Assembly (NCBI GenBank): GCA_946553045.1
Contig: CAMNRO010000001.1
Coordinates: forward strand, 62,001 to 126,000
Direction of reading: 5' to 3'
Source: an uncultured Porphyromonadaceae bacterium
GTDB lineage: Bacteria; Bacteroidota; Bacteroidia; Bacteroidales; Muribaculaceae
Length of the DNA: 64,000 bases
A program made the translations under genes and the position numbers. Shown one piece after another: positions 36,916-45,795 of this stretch. Position 1 is the stretch's first letter, and every line of letters starts with the position of its first letter. The notes under the pieces are model-generated. The model did no database searches and had not been told where the DNA came from. It saw only the letters and a program-made list of their open reading frames with translations.

Positions 36916-37592
36916 TATATCTTGAATCTTAAGTTTTGTTCATAAATGTCGTTGTCGAAGCGATAGAGGCGCGCTCCACGGCGAGAGCCTGTCTTATCGA
37001 TGCTGTCGGTAGCGACCACCGACTCTACTTCGGCCACGCGTTTGCGGAAATTTCGCTTGTCTATTCCCTCTCCGAGCACGGTCTCATAAAGAGCCTGCAG
37101 CTGCGACAGCGTAAACAGAGGCGGAAGAAGGCGGAATGCCACCGGTTCCACAGCAAATTTACGTCTCAGTGAGGCAAGAGCGCGCTCAATCATCATCGGA
37201 TGGTCGAATCCGAGCTCAGGCAGCTCGTCGAGCGGCAGCCAGTGAGCTTCGTGCTCTGCCACGGCCGCGCTGTCGACATCGGCAATATTGACAAGAGCGC
37301 TATATGCAACGGAAATAACCCGTTCGCCCGGGTCGCGGTCGACCGCACCGAATGTACCGACCTGATGCATATATACATCGGCTATACCGGTAAGGTCGTG
37401 AAGTACGCGGGCAGCAGCCTCGTCGACGCTCTCCTCGCGGCCGACAAATCCGCCCATAAGCGACCATTTTCCGGCTTCAGGCTCGAAGCTTCGTTTGGTC
37501 AGGAGCAGGCTGAGACGTCCGTGGTCAAGGCCGAAGATTACACAATCGACGGCCACATAAAGTCTGTCGTTTCTTGTATAGTAAGCGCTCAT
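36915..37592 (-). CDS. araR: Nudix-type arabinose repressor (NrtR family)
   Basis: A 225-residue protein with an N-terminal Nudix-like domain and a C-terminal winged helix ([31 protein letters not shown]). The Nudix box at residues 48-70 ends RVLHDLTGI where the active consensus is REUxEExGU: Val63, Asp66 and Leu67 replace catalytic glutamates. It is therefore probably a sugar sensor, not a hydrolase. This agrees with the known Bacteroides AraR, a non-catalytic NrtR-family repressor released by L-arabinose. It stands between araP and araD in the cluster it should control; candidate operators are upstream of galM. Confidence 0.9.
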   Translation of the reverse strand: MSAYYTRNDRLYVAVDCVIFGLDHGRLSLLLTKRSFEPEAGKWSLMGGFVGREESVDEAAARVLHDLTGIADVYMHQVGTFGAVDRDPGERVISVAYSALVNIADVDSAAVAEHEAHWLPLDELPELGFDHPMMIERALASLRRKFAVEPVAFRLLPPLFTLSQLQALYETVLGEGIDKRNFRKRVAEVESVVATDSIDKTGSRRGARLYRFDNDIYEQNLRFKI

Positions 37593-37620
37593 TGGAAATT
37601 GAAAGAGTCGAATAAAGTTT

Positions 37621-37677
37621 AAAAAGTCAGGATAACAGTCTTGACAATGACTACTTCGACCATTATCCTGACTTTTT
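37621..37677 (-). terminator. Perfect 15-bp hairpin between araP and araR (ara hairpin C)
   Basis: AAAAAGTCAGGATAA (37621-37635) pairs with TTATCCTGACTTTTT (37663-37677) around 27 bases. On the minus strand the stem ends in a U-run, so it can act as a terminator 8 bases after the araP stop. It resembles the hairpins at 34528 and 39425 in place and composition. Confidence 0.7.
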
Positions 37678-37684
37678 TATTAGA

Positions 37685-39367
37685 TTACCAGAAGTAAATG
37701 TAGAATGCAACGGTGATACCGAGAATGATTATCGAGTGGATAACATCCCAGCGATTCCAGCTGGCACGGGTTTCGGCACGCTGCTCGGGAGTGGAGGTGC
37801 CGAACACAAGACCGCGGATTTTTTCTTCGGTCGGAGCCTTGGTGCAGAGCGATACAACGACACCGACAGCGAGGCAGAACACGAGCATCCAGCCGCAGAA
37901 GAAGAGCCAGTTGCAGTCAAAGAACACAGACTGGAAGAGGCTGGGGTCGGCCGATACACCTGCGTTGCTGTAGTAAATCTTTGCGCCGAGGCGTGTAAGG
38001 CCTACGATAAGACCCGAGAGAAGGGCCCACATGCCACCCAGAGCCGAGGCACGTTTCCAGAGGATACCGATAAGGAATGCGGCGGCAATGCCGGGAGCAA
38101 GCACAGACTGAACGTCCTGGAGGTAGAGATAGAGCACGTCGCCGACCGAACGCATGACGGGAATCCAGAGGATACCGAGGATTACGATGACAACGGTAGC
38201 GGCCTGACCGATACGCACGAGTTTCTTGGGGTCGGTCTTGGGTTTGAGGCGCTGATAGAAGTCGATGGTGAAGAGGGCTGCCGACGAGTTGAAGAGCGAT
38301 GCGAGCGAGCTCATGAGAGCGGCAAGGATACCGCACACGATAAGGCCCTTGACACCGGCGGGAAGCAGCTTGGCAACGAGTGTGGGGAATGCGGCGTCGG
38401 AATTGGGATTGCCGTTGGGGAGCATGGGCAGGAAGTCGCCGAGGTTCTGGTGGAGAGCGAAGGCAATCATGCCGGGGATAAGGAAGAGGAATACGGGGAG
38501 AAGCTTGAGGTAAGCACCGAAGATAGTACCGCGGCGGGCTTCTTTCTCGTTTTTACCTGAAAGGACGCGCTGCACGATGAACTGGTCGGTACACCAGTAC
38601 CAGAAACCGATAACGGCCGAGCCGATAAGGGCGCCGAGCCAGGGATACTGGGCGTCGCGGTTGTCGCGGATAAGGTTGACCATGGTGTCGCCATATTCGT
38701 TGACCTTCACAGCCGAGCAGATACGCATCATTTCATCCCAGCCACCGAGCTCCTTGAGACCGAGCACGAGGATAATGAGCGAGCCGAGCAGAAGAATCGG
38801 GGTCTGGAGCACAGAAGTGTAAAGCACAGATTTCATACCGCCGAAGATGGTATAGAGAGCGGTGATGAGCACAAGGCCGATAGCGGCAATCCAGAAGAAG
38901 TCGATGCCCCAGAGTTCGTCGATGCCGAATACCTGCTGGAACACGAGACCGCCGGCATAGACCGTAACGGCAACTTTGGTGAGCACGTAGCTGATGAGCG
39001 AGATAGTAGCAAGGATAGTGCGCGACTGCGGATTGAATCGCTTTTCAAGGAATTCGGGCATGGTGTAGACCATGGAGCGCGAATAGAAGGGCACGAAGAC
39101 CCAGCCGAGGATAAGAATCATCCAGCCCTGGATTTCCCAGTGAGCCATCGCCATACCCGACGATGCTCCGGAGCCGGCGAGACCGATGAGGTGTTCAGAA
39201 CCGATGTTCGACGCGAAAATAGACGCACCGATGGCAATCCATGTGGCGTCCTTGCCTCCGAGGAAGTAGTCGGCGGCATTGTTCTGCTTTTGGCGCACAA
39301 CCCATACAATGATGCCTATAAGGGCAACAAAGAACAAGGCTATGACAACCCAGTCAAGTAACTGCAT
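37685..39367 (-). CDS. araP: Sodium:solute symporter, probable arabinose permease
   Basis: A 560-residue inner-membrane symporter of the SSS family with about 14 helices. SglT-like landmarks are GGKDATWIAIGASIFASNIGSEHLIGLAGSG, MVYTMPEFLEKRF and WWCTDQ-like WYWCTDQFIVQRVLS. SSS carriers move sugars in with sodium. L-arabinose is inferred from its place between galM and araR in the arabinose cluster; the araP name follows the Bacteroides usage. Flanked on both sides by strong intergenic hairpins, which would set its message apart from araRDAB. Confidence 0.85.
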   Translation of the reverse strand: MQLLDWVVIALFFVALIGIIVWVVRQKQNNAADYFLGGKDATWIAIGASIFASNIGSEHLIGLAGSGASSGMAMAHWEIQGWMILILGWVFVPFYSRSMVYTMPEFLEKRFNPQSRTILATISLISYVLTKVAVTVYAGGLVFQQVFGIDELWGIDFFWIAAIGLVLITALYTIFGGMKSVLYTSVLQTPILLLGSLIILVLGLKELGGWDEMMRICSAVKVNEYGDTMVNLIRDNRDAQYPWLGALIGSAVIGFWYWCTDQFIVQRVLSGKNEKEARRGTIFGAYLKLLPVFLFLIPGMIAFALHQNLGDFLPMLPNGNPNSDAAFPTLVAKLLPAGVKGLIVCGILAALMSSLASLFNSSAALFTIDFYQRLKPKTDPKKLVRIGQAATVVIVILGILWIPVMRSVGDVLYLYLQDVQSVLAPGIAAAFLIGILWKRASALGGMWALLSGLIVGLTRLGAKIYYSNAGVSADPSLFQSVFFDCNWLFFCGWMLVFCLAVGVVVSLCTKAPTEEKIRGLVFGTSTPEQRAETRASWNRWDVIHSIIILGITVAFYIYFW

Positions 39368-39424
39368 AAGGTTAAGGTATTATTATTTTGGTTAAGGTAA
39401 TTAAGGTTTATGAGGGAGAGGGTT

Positions 39425-39490
39425 AAAAAGTAAAGTCTGGAAAGTTAAGACAATAGCTATAAGAACCATTGTCTTAACTTTTTACTTTTT
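39425..39490 (-). repeat. Long two-part hairpin between galM and araP (ara hairpin B)
   Basis: AAAGTTAAGACAAT (39441-39454) pairs perfectly with 39468-39481, and outside it AAAAAGTAAA (39425-39434) pairs perfectly with TTTACTTTTT (39481-39490), one base being shared at the junction. A bulge GTCTGG lies on the left. The inner arms match ara hairpin A except for one base per arm. Confidence 0.65.
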
Positions 39491-39504
39491 CGACACCGTT
39501 ATGA

Positions 39505-40659
39505 TTATTTGATTGTCGAGAATTTGTATGTGCAGTGGCTGGTGTAGGTTTCGCCGGGGCGCAGAACTGCGGTGGGCCACTGAGGCTTGTTGGGGGTGTC
39601 GGGATAGTGCTGTGTCTCGAGGCATACGGCAGTGCGCTGCTGATATGTGATACCCTTCTTGCCTGTGACAGTGCCGTCGAGGAAGTTGCCGGTGTAAACC
39701 TGCACGCCGGGCTCGTCGGTGTACACGTCCATGGCGATACCCGATTCAGGCGAAACGAGGCGGAGTTTGGCCTGGCTCATGTCGCCGGGATTGCGGAGCA
39801 CCCAGTTGTGGTCATAGCCGTTGCCGTTGATAAGCTGAATGTCTTCAGCGGCGATGTCGCGGCCGATTTCCTTGATTACGGTGAAGTCCATCGGAGTGCC
39901 TTCGACGGTCTCGATAGTGCCGAGAGTCATATATGTGCTGTCGACGGGTGTGAAGCCTTCGGCGTCAATCCAGAGCGAGTCGGCGAGGATAGTGTTTTCG
40001 GGGTTGCCCGACAGATTGAAGTAAGAGTGGTTGGTGAGGTTGATGATGGTCGGAGCCTTTGTTGTGGCGCTATAGGCAATGGCAAGGGCATTGTCCGAAG
40101 TGAGAGTGTAGGTCACGGTAGCGGTCACTTCGCCGGGGAAACCGTTGTCGCCGTCGGGCGATACGATTGTCAGCTCGAGAGTGCTGTCGTTAGGCTGCGC
40201 GGCGGTGTAGACACGATACTGCCAGCCGAGCGTTCCCATATCGGTACCACCATGAAGGCAATGTCCGAAGTTATTCTGCGGCAATTGGTAGACACTGTCG
40301 TCAAGTTCGAAGCGACCCTGATTGATGCGGTTTGCATAGCGGCCTATGGACGCACCAAAGTCTGTGAGATTATTTTCGGGGAAATAAGCCTGAACGCTGT
40401 CGAAACCAAGGACAACGTCGCGGAAACCGCCCTTGGCATCGGGTACATTCAGCGAAACGAGACGTCCGCCGAAGTTCGTAATGCACGCTTCCATACCGTT
40501 TGCATTAGTCAATGTATAGAGCGAAATGGAATCGCCGCGATATTCGCTTGCGAATTTCTGAGGATCGAGGCCCGATTTGGTCAAAACGGGTGCCTCCGTT
40601 TTAGTGCCGCACGAAGCGAGCACAAGTGCCGAAACAAGGGCTACCGGAAGAACTTTCAT
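39505..40659 (-). CDS. galM: Exported aldose 1-epimerase (mutarotase), lipoprotein
   Basis: A 384-residue galactose-mutarotase-family protein that interconverts alpha and beta anomers of aldoses. It has a lipoprotein signal (LVLASC), so it acts in the periplasm or on a membrane surface, ahead of the AraP permease. Catalytic features are visible: IGRYANRI, NNFGHCLHGG, NLTNHSYFNLSG with the catalytic His, and a late Glu in AVCLETQHYPD. It is the first gene of the arabinose operon and has a good promoter upstream. The name reflects the family; arabinose is the likely substrate from context. Confidence 0.92.
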   Translation of the reverse strand: MKVLPVALVSALVLASCGTKTEAPVLTKSGLDPQKFASEYRGDSISLYTLTNANGMEACITNFGGRLVSLNVPDAKGGFRDVVLGFDSVQAYFPENNLTDFGASIGRYANRINQGRFELDDSVYQLPQNNFGHCLHGGTDMGTLGWQYRVYTAAQPNDSTLELTIVSPDGDNGFPGEVTATVTYTLTSDNALAIAYSATTKAPTIINLTNHSYFNLSGNPENTILADSLWIDAEGFTPVDSTYMTLGTIETVEGTPMDFTVIKEIGRDIAAEDIQLINGNGYDHNWVLRNPGDMSQAKLRLVSPESGIAMDVYTDEPGVQVYTGNFLDGTVTGKKGITYQQRTAVCLETQHYPDTPNKPQWPTAVLRPGETYTSHCTYKFSTIK

Positions 40660-40698
40660 GGTCTTGAATGGTTGAAAATGAATGGTTAATTATTTTGG

Positions 40699-40756
40699 GT
40701 GTAAAATTAACACTCATTTTTCGACCCACCAAATAAAAAAACATGTTTAAAAACAT
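40699..40756 (-). promoter_or_regulatory. Promoter of the ara operon with two candidate operators
   Basis: On the minus strand, TTTG (40730-40733) and TAATTTTA (40702-40709) lie 20 bases apart; the second deviates from TAnnTTTG at its last base. Two palindromes overlap or adjoin it: GTGTAAAATTAACAC (40699-40713, one mismatched pair) over the -7 element, and ATGTTTAAAAACAT (40743-40756, perfect) just upstream of -33. Either could bind AraR. The rest of the 387-base gap to the next gene holds a divergent promoter and phased repeats. Confidence 0.6.
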
Positions 40757-40836
40757 ATTTTTAACACCACAATGCTGTCTCAAGCCACAAAAACAGGCTT
40801 GAAAACACTCAGGGGCACGCCTACGCCCGATTTTAT

Positions 40837-40862
40837 ATAATTTTACATAATTTGCCATAATT
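40837..40862. repeat. Three ATAATT repeats with exact 10-base period
   Basis: ATAATT occurs at 40837, 40847 and 40857, one helical turn apart, in an AT-rich stretch about 50 bases upstream of the promoter at 40912. Such phasing suits a curved DNA segment or tandem binding of a response regulator. Confidence 0.4.
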
Positions 40863-40911
40863 CAAAAAAAACATCATCAATAAGCCTCAAATAAAAAAAA
40901 CAGGCACATAT

Positions 40912-40943
40912 TTTGGCTGTTAGCTTTTTTTAGAGTAATTTCG
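40912..40943 (+). promoter_or_regulatory. Promoter of the secreted-protein operon
   Basis: TTTG (40912-40915) and TAATTTCG (40936-40943) are 20 bases apart; the second differs from TAnnTTTG at one position. The ATG lies 104 bases downstream at 41047. Confidence 0.55.
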
Positions 40944-41046
40944 CACAGCAAAAGAAACTCAAGATATAATTTCGGATTTGTAAATTGCATTTGTTTATTC
41001 ACAAGAAAAAGTTTTAAAAACCAAAATAACAACCATTCATTTCCAC

Positions 41047-43218
41047 ATGAAAATTTTTACACATATTGTCAGCGTTGCAGCATGTGCCTTGATTGCATCA
41101 TCGGCGGCAGTTGCTGTTGCAGCTCCTCTCGGAGTCGGCTTTGACGCAGCCACCTATGTTCACAAAAATATGGTTGTCAGATCTGGATTGGACAAAGGAA
41201 GATCGGCGACCATAGACCATATCAACGTTCTGCTTAACAAAGATGACGCAGCTGCAAGCCCGATGTTCAATGCCGCAGCCAGGTCGTACTCTGTTCCCGA
41301 TCCGACGGTGACATTCGGTCCGGTCAGCACATTCGGTGACATCGACGGCCCCGACGGCGAAGTATGGTTCTACACCATGAACATCGAAAACACAGCCATC
41401 AAGCATGAGTATTTCACTGAATACCGTCTGAAATCATATACCGTAAACATCTATGACAGTCAATTCAAAGAGATTGGCTCTATCCACGACGAGATGGACT
41501 ATGCAGCGGACGAAATCCGTGTGCCGGCATGCGTGCTGCTCCCTTCGGTGACAAAGAATTTCTTCAATGACGACGCCAAATACGAACTTGTCATCGGTCT
41601 GGCGGTCAACACCACTACCCCCGGTATCACCCGCTATCGCTCACTCGCATACCAGCTGAACGGCGAAAAAGACAGCGACGGTTCCGACAAGATTATAGCC
41701 ACTTTTCCCGAACTCATCTGCAATGTGCTCGATGCCACGACAGAAGGCGGTCCTGAGAATATATATATGTCTACGATGACAGAATATTTCCCGACCGATT
41801 TTCCTGAAAACGGCGACATGTGGCAGTATCGCATGGAGTCGTTCGTACGCGTGCAAATCTACGGCAAAGCAGGCCAGGACGGTCAGCCCATCGAGATTCT
41901 CTCATACGACATGTGCCATCTCAATCTTCCGGGCAATCAGGAAACCTCGCCGTTTCTGCTAACCTTGTCGGACGGCGGCAAACCATATGCCGTTCTCTCG
42001 CATTACAAGGAAACACTGTTCGAGCCTTACAACTCCAGCGATGAAGACATGGTTCAGCGCAAGGAAAACGCTCTTATAATAGATGTGTACGAACTGGGCT
42101 CCACCGCTGTCAGAAGCCAGCAGACAGTCATTCCTTTCAAAAAGGATTCAGAAGACGATGTCATTGGTTCGTTCTACTCCATCGGCGATCTCCGCTATAG
42201 CCAGGACGTGAATTTCCATGACTTCGACAACTCCGGCAAAGCCGCTTTCTATGTCACTAAAGGCAACAAGGTTGTCGGAAGCGATGAAGTTCTCGAAAGT
42301 TCATACTATGTATATATGCACGACGGCACACGCAAATCGACAATATTCGAGCACTCGCAGAGCACTCTGCCCCTTTCCGACATAGCCGGCTGCGAACCTC
42401 AGAACATGTTTGTGTCGCTTGGTAACAACCAGTATGTCTTCAACTTTGTAGACATTTTATCGGGCAAAGTCGTATCTTCCGTAAACCAATACCTCGAGAT
42501 AGACAACTCCGACCCCGATCCTCTTCTGTCTACAATGGACCGCGTCGCCGATGGCAGCAGCTACAAATATGCAGTTGAGATGAGATACCCCATCGAAGAA
42601 GACGACATCGCATATATGCGTATCGCATGGCTCAATGCCGACGGCACCCCCGACCATATCGATGAAGTAAACATGGGCAAGGGTGTAAACTACGCAAAAA
42701 GCTTCCTCGAAAGCAAGACTCTCGACCCGACCACATTCCACTCAGACAAGCATCAGGAATATATCCTTCTCATCAAGCGCGGCGTCAATGGCGGAACATC
42801 AGAAGAACTTCTTATCGGCCAGACACGCACTGAAGAGTATCCCGACGGCCGCGACATTCTCTATCTCCCTCCGGGCGAAAAAGGCTTCCTTGTTTCTGTC
42901 GTTCCCTATTCGGCCGCAGGTCTGCCAACTTTGGCCGTAGCATACAGCCCCGACAACGCCACATTCAATGTCGATTATTACACCCTGCCTCTCGACGCGC
43001 CTCACAGCGGAATCGGAGAGACAATATCGGATGTGGTTTCTGAAGCAGATATTGTCTTCGACGGCAACACCGCTTATGCCGAAGGGTTCACCATCGAACT
43101 TTACTCAATCCATGGCATGCTCATCGCTTCTGCAACCGACAGACTCGACATCAGCACATTCCCGGCCGGCGCATATATCGTCAAAGCCGGCAATACAGCC
43201 AAAAAGATTATAAAGTAA
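41047..43218 (+). CDS. Secreted protein with sorting-domain-like C-terminus, unknown function
   Basis: A 723-residue protein with signal peptide (cleavage near VAVAA). The main body is beta-rich and I recognise no catalytic motif. The last about 65 residues (GFTIELYSIHGMLIASATD ... FPAGAYIVKAGNTAKKIIK) resemble type IX secretion C-terminal sorting domains, with the pattern of a strand, GxxI, then PAGxYIVK and a basic end. This suggests export across the outer membrane and surface attachment. It is the first of three such genes; 14 bases separate it from the C10 protease gene. Confidence 0.75.
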   Translation: MKIFTHIVSVAACALIASSAAVAVAAPLGVGFDAATYVHKNMVVRSGLDKGRSATIDHINVLLNKDDAAASPMFNAAARSYSVPDPTVTFGPVSTFGDIDGPDGEVWFYTMNIENTAIKHEYFTEYRLKSYTVNIYDSQFKEIGSIHDEMDYAADEIRVPACVLLPSVTKNFFNDDAKYELVIGLAVNTTTPGITRYRSLAYQLNGEKDSDGSDKIIATFPELICNVLDATTEGGPENIYMSTMTEYFPTDFPENGDMWQYRMESFVRVQIYGKAGQDGQPIEILSYDMCHLNLPGNQETSPFLLTLSDGGKPYAVLSHYKETLFEPYNSSDEDMVQRKENALIIDVYELGSTAVRSQQTVIPFKKDSEDDVIGSFYSIGDLRYSQDVNFHDFDNSGKAAFYVTKGNKVVGSDEVLESSYYVYMHDGTRKSTIFEHSQSTLPLSDIAGCEPQNMFVSLGNNQYVFNFVDILSGKVVSSVNQYLEIDNSDPDPLLSTMDRVADGSSYKYAVEMRYPIEEDDIAYMRIAWLNADGTPDHIDEVNMGKGVNYAKSFLESKTLDPTTFHSDKHQEYILLIKRGVNGGTSEELLIGQTRTEEYPDGRDILYLPPGEKGFLVSVVPYSAAGLPTLAVAYSPDNATFNVDYYTLPLDAPHSGIGETISDVVSEADIVFDGNTAYAEGFTIELYSIHGMLIASATDRLDISTFPAGAYIVKAGNTAKKIIK

Positions 43219-43232
43219 GAGGCCGCACACAT

Positions 43233-45728
43233 ATGAACAGATTCATTATGAGCGCCATGGCTTTCGCCATGGCCCAGGGTATCCTATTTGCAGCTCCGCT
43301 TACACCCGAGGAGGCTCTGGCCCGCCTGAAAGCACCAGACGGCCCCCGTAATGCTCCTGCACTGATTGCAAATACGCCATCTCTGGTGAACACTGCGCGA
43401 TGCGCCGACGGCGAACCCGCCGTATATCTCTTCGACAAAAGCGGAGAGGGCTTCATCATCGTCAGCGCCGACGACAGCACCGAACCGCTGCTCGGCTATT
43501 CCGACTCAGGCTCTCTGACAGGCGAGCTTCCGCCACAGCTACAGTGGTGGCTCGAAGAATACACACGCCAGATTGAATATAACAAGCAGAATGGCTTCAA
43601 CTCCCTGCCTCTGAAAAAGACACAGGACCAGCGCGAGGCTATTGAGCCCATGATAAAAACCAACTGGGACCAGGGTGCGCCTTACAACAACATGTGCCCG
43701 GCCATCGGACCCGAACGCACCTACACCGGCTGCGTTGCCACTGCCATGGCTCAGGTCATGAACTACTGGAACTATCCCGAGCGAGGCAAAGGCCAGATAA
43801 CATACAATGCCGAATCCCTCAACAAACGTCTCTCGCTCAATTTCGCTCTCAGAGCATTTGACTGGGATAATATGCTTGATACCTATACCGAAGGTGAGTA
43901 CTCCGACACTCAGGCCAACGCTGTAGCATATCTCATGAAAGCTTGTGGATATTCCGTAAAAATGGAATACGGACTCGACTCATCGGGCGCGCTGGCTATG
44001 GATATTGCCAATGCCCTCATAAAGTATTTCGACTACGACCCGAATATGCGCTACACACTCCGCCAGTATTACAATACATCGGAATGGAATGCTCTTATTT
44101 ATGAAAACCTGAAGAACGTAGGTCCAATACTCTATGGAGGCGGCTCTATGATTGGTGGCGGACACTCGTTTATTTGCGACGGATATGACGGAAACGGCTA
44201 CTTCCACTTCAACTGGGGCTGGACCGGCATGTCGAACGGCTATTTCTCGCTCGACGCGCTCAACCCCTACTCGCTCGGAACGGGCGGCGGCTCCGGTGGC
44301 GGGTATAATTTCACTCAGGATGCCGTCCTTGGCATACAACCGCCCACAGGCGAACCTGCCATCAACGAAATCCCCGTTCTGACTCAGACCGGCTCATTGG
44401 CTGCATATGAGAAAAACGACTCCATTTTCTTCGATCTCTTCGCCGCCACACAGCCGATGTGGGTGAATTACTGCCCCGAGACTCTGGAGTTGAAAATGGG
44501 AGCAACATTCCACAACGAGAACGACGCTTCGGCAAGCGATTTCACTCTTCCTGTAAGCGATATCATATTCTCGCTGAAGCCCGGTTATGCAGTAAGCGCG
44601 GCATTCAAACCCAGCGTTGACCTCGCACAGGTTCCTGACGGAAGGTATAAAGTGACCATTTCCAACGCTCACGTCGCCAAACCGGACGAATGGTTGCCGG
44701 TGAAATACAACAAGGGGTATTTCAACTATATCCACCTCACCAAAAACGGCAAAAGCTGCACTATCGAAAACAACGACGTTGACCGTCTTGAAATTGTCGA
44801 CGGCAGCATTGTTGGCGATTTCTACTACGGCACCGCCTCGAAAGTGAGCATAACTGTCCGCAACGATTCCGAACAGGAGCTCAGCAGCGGCTTCGCTCCC
44901 GTAATAGTCTACGACGGCAGTCTTGTAATGCTTGGCGAAAGCATTCTGCTCACCGTGAAGCCTGGCGAAACCGTGACGCGCGAATGGGTGACAACAATCT
45001 ACTCCCTGTCGCAATATTTCGTCCCCGACAAAGACATGGTCGTGAAGCTGTCGTTCTTCGATGAATCTACCTACAACGTATATTCCGACGATATCTTCAA
45101 GGACGTTACGCTCAAGGCTAATCCCGGATTGCCGACGGTTGAGACCAAATACAGACCATCTATTGAAAACGCAAAGCTGAAAGCAGAAAACATCAACGGC
45201 TCTTTACAACTGATATATCTGGTAAGCGATAAAAACAATATCGAAGTAAAATCAACCATAAAACTCAACAAAGGTTATTTTGCATATCCGATGTATGCTT
45301 GCGTGACATCTCCGGGCGAACTGGAAGGCCAGATGATGCTCGAAACATATGCCGGCAACATATGCATCCTCGACACTCCGGGGCAGATTCACAACTTCGA
45401 GACCACAATATCGTTCCCGGGAGCAGTTCCTGACAAGAGCTATTATCTGATGATGGGCTATGAATATGCTCAGCAGTTCATTCAGATTGGTCCGTTCTAT
45501 GCCACCTTCCGCCTTGCCACTTCCGGCGTCGAAGACGTTGCCATAGATACCGACGATATTAGTTTCGATGGCGAGACTGTAGGCGCTCTTGGCTACCCCA
45601 TCGAAATATTCAATATTCAAGGTGCAAAAGTAGCCGAAGGCAGAGATACGGTAGAGACCGCAGCTCTCGCACCGGGCATATATATAGTCCGTGCCGGCGA
45701 CAAATCGAAAAAAATAGCAATCAAATAA
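43233..45728 (+). CDS. C10-family (streptopain-type) cysteine protease, secreted
   Basis: An 831-residue protease precursor. A signal peptide and inhibitory propeptide (about residues 22-135, with GFIIVSADDSTEPLLGYSDSG typical of the family) precede the papain-fold catalytic domain. The catalytic Cys167 lies in YTGCVATAMAQVMNYW and the catalytic His311 in GGGHSFICDGYD, followed by HFNWGWTGMSNGYF. Beta-sandwich modules follow, then a sorting-domain-like end (PIEIFNIQGAKVAEGR ... LAPGIYIVRAGDKSKKIAIK). Relatives are streptopain SpeB, interpain and the fragipains. In operon with the upstream secreted protein. Confidence 0.92.
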   Translation: MNRFIMSAMAFAMAQGILFAAPLTPEEALARLKAPDGPRNAPALIANTPSLVNTARCADGEPAVYLFDKSGEGFIIVSADDSTEPLLGYSDSGSLTGELPPQLQWWLEEYTRQIEYNKQNGFNSLPLKKTQDQREAIEPMIKTNWDQGAPYNNMCPAIGPERTYTGCVATAMAQVMNYWNYPERGKGQITYNAESLNKRLSLNFALRAFDWDNMLDTYTEGEYSDTQANAVAYLMKACGYSVKMEYGLDSSGALAMDIANALIKYFDYDPNMRYTLRQYYNTSEWNALIYENLKNVGPILYGGGSMIGGGHSFICDGYDGNGYFHFNWGWTGMSNGYFSLDALNPYSLGTGGGSGGGYNFTQDAVLGIQPPTGEPAINEIPVLTQTGSLAAYEKNDSIFFDLFAATQPMWVNYCPETLELKMGATFHNENDASASDFTLPVSDIIFSLKPGYAVSAAFKPSVDLAQVPDGRYKVTISNAHVAKPDEWLPVKYNKGYFNYIHLTKNGKSCTIENNDVDRLEIVDGSIVGDFYYGTASKVSITVRNDSEQELSSGFAPVIVYDGSLVMLGESILLTVKPGETVTREWVTTIYSLSQYFVPDKDMVVKLSFFDESTYNVYSDDIFKDVTLKANPGLPTVETKYRPSIENAKLKAENINGSLQLIYLVSDKNNIEVKSTIKLNKGYFAYPMYACVTSPGELEGQMMLETYAGNICILDTPGQIHNFETTISFPGAVPDKSYYLMMGYEYAQQFIQIGPFYATFRLATSGVEDVAIDTDDISFDGETVGALGYPIEIFNIQGAKVAEGRDTVETAALAPGIYIVRAGDKSKKIAIK

Positions 45729-45744
45729 ATCATTTCTTTAACAT

Positions 45745-45773
45745 TCATGTGCGGTCGTCATAGCCGCACATGA
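45745..45773 (+). other. Intergenic hairpin between two secreted-protein genes
   Basis: TCATGTGCGG and CCGCACATGA form a perfect 10-bp stem with a 9-base loop in the 67-base gap. No U-run follows, so an RNA stability or spacing role is likelier than termination. Confidence 0.5.
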
Positions 45774-45795
45774 CCATAAACCAATCTACACGAGT

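Noticed and set aside
40837-40862. The phased ATAATT repeats as the start of a CRISPR array
   Set aside because: Repeat unit and spacing (10 bases) are far too short, there are only three copies, and no cas gene is nearby.
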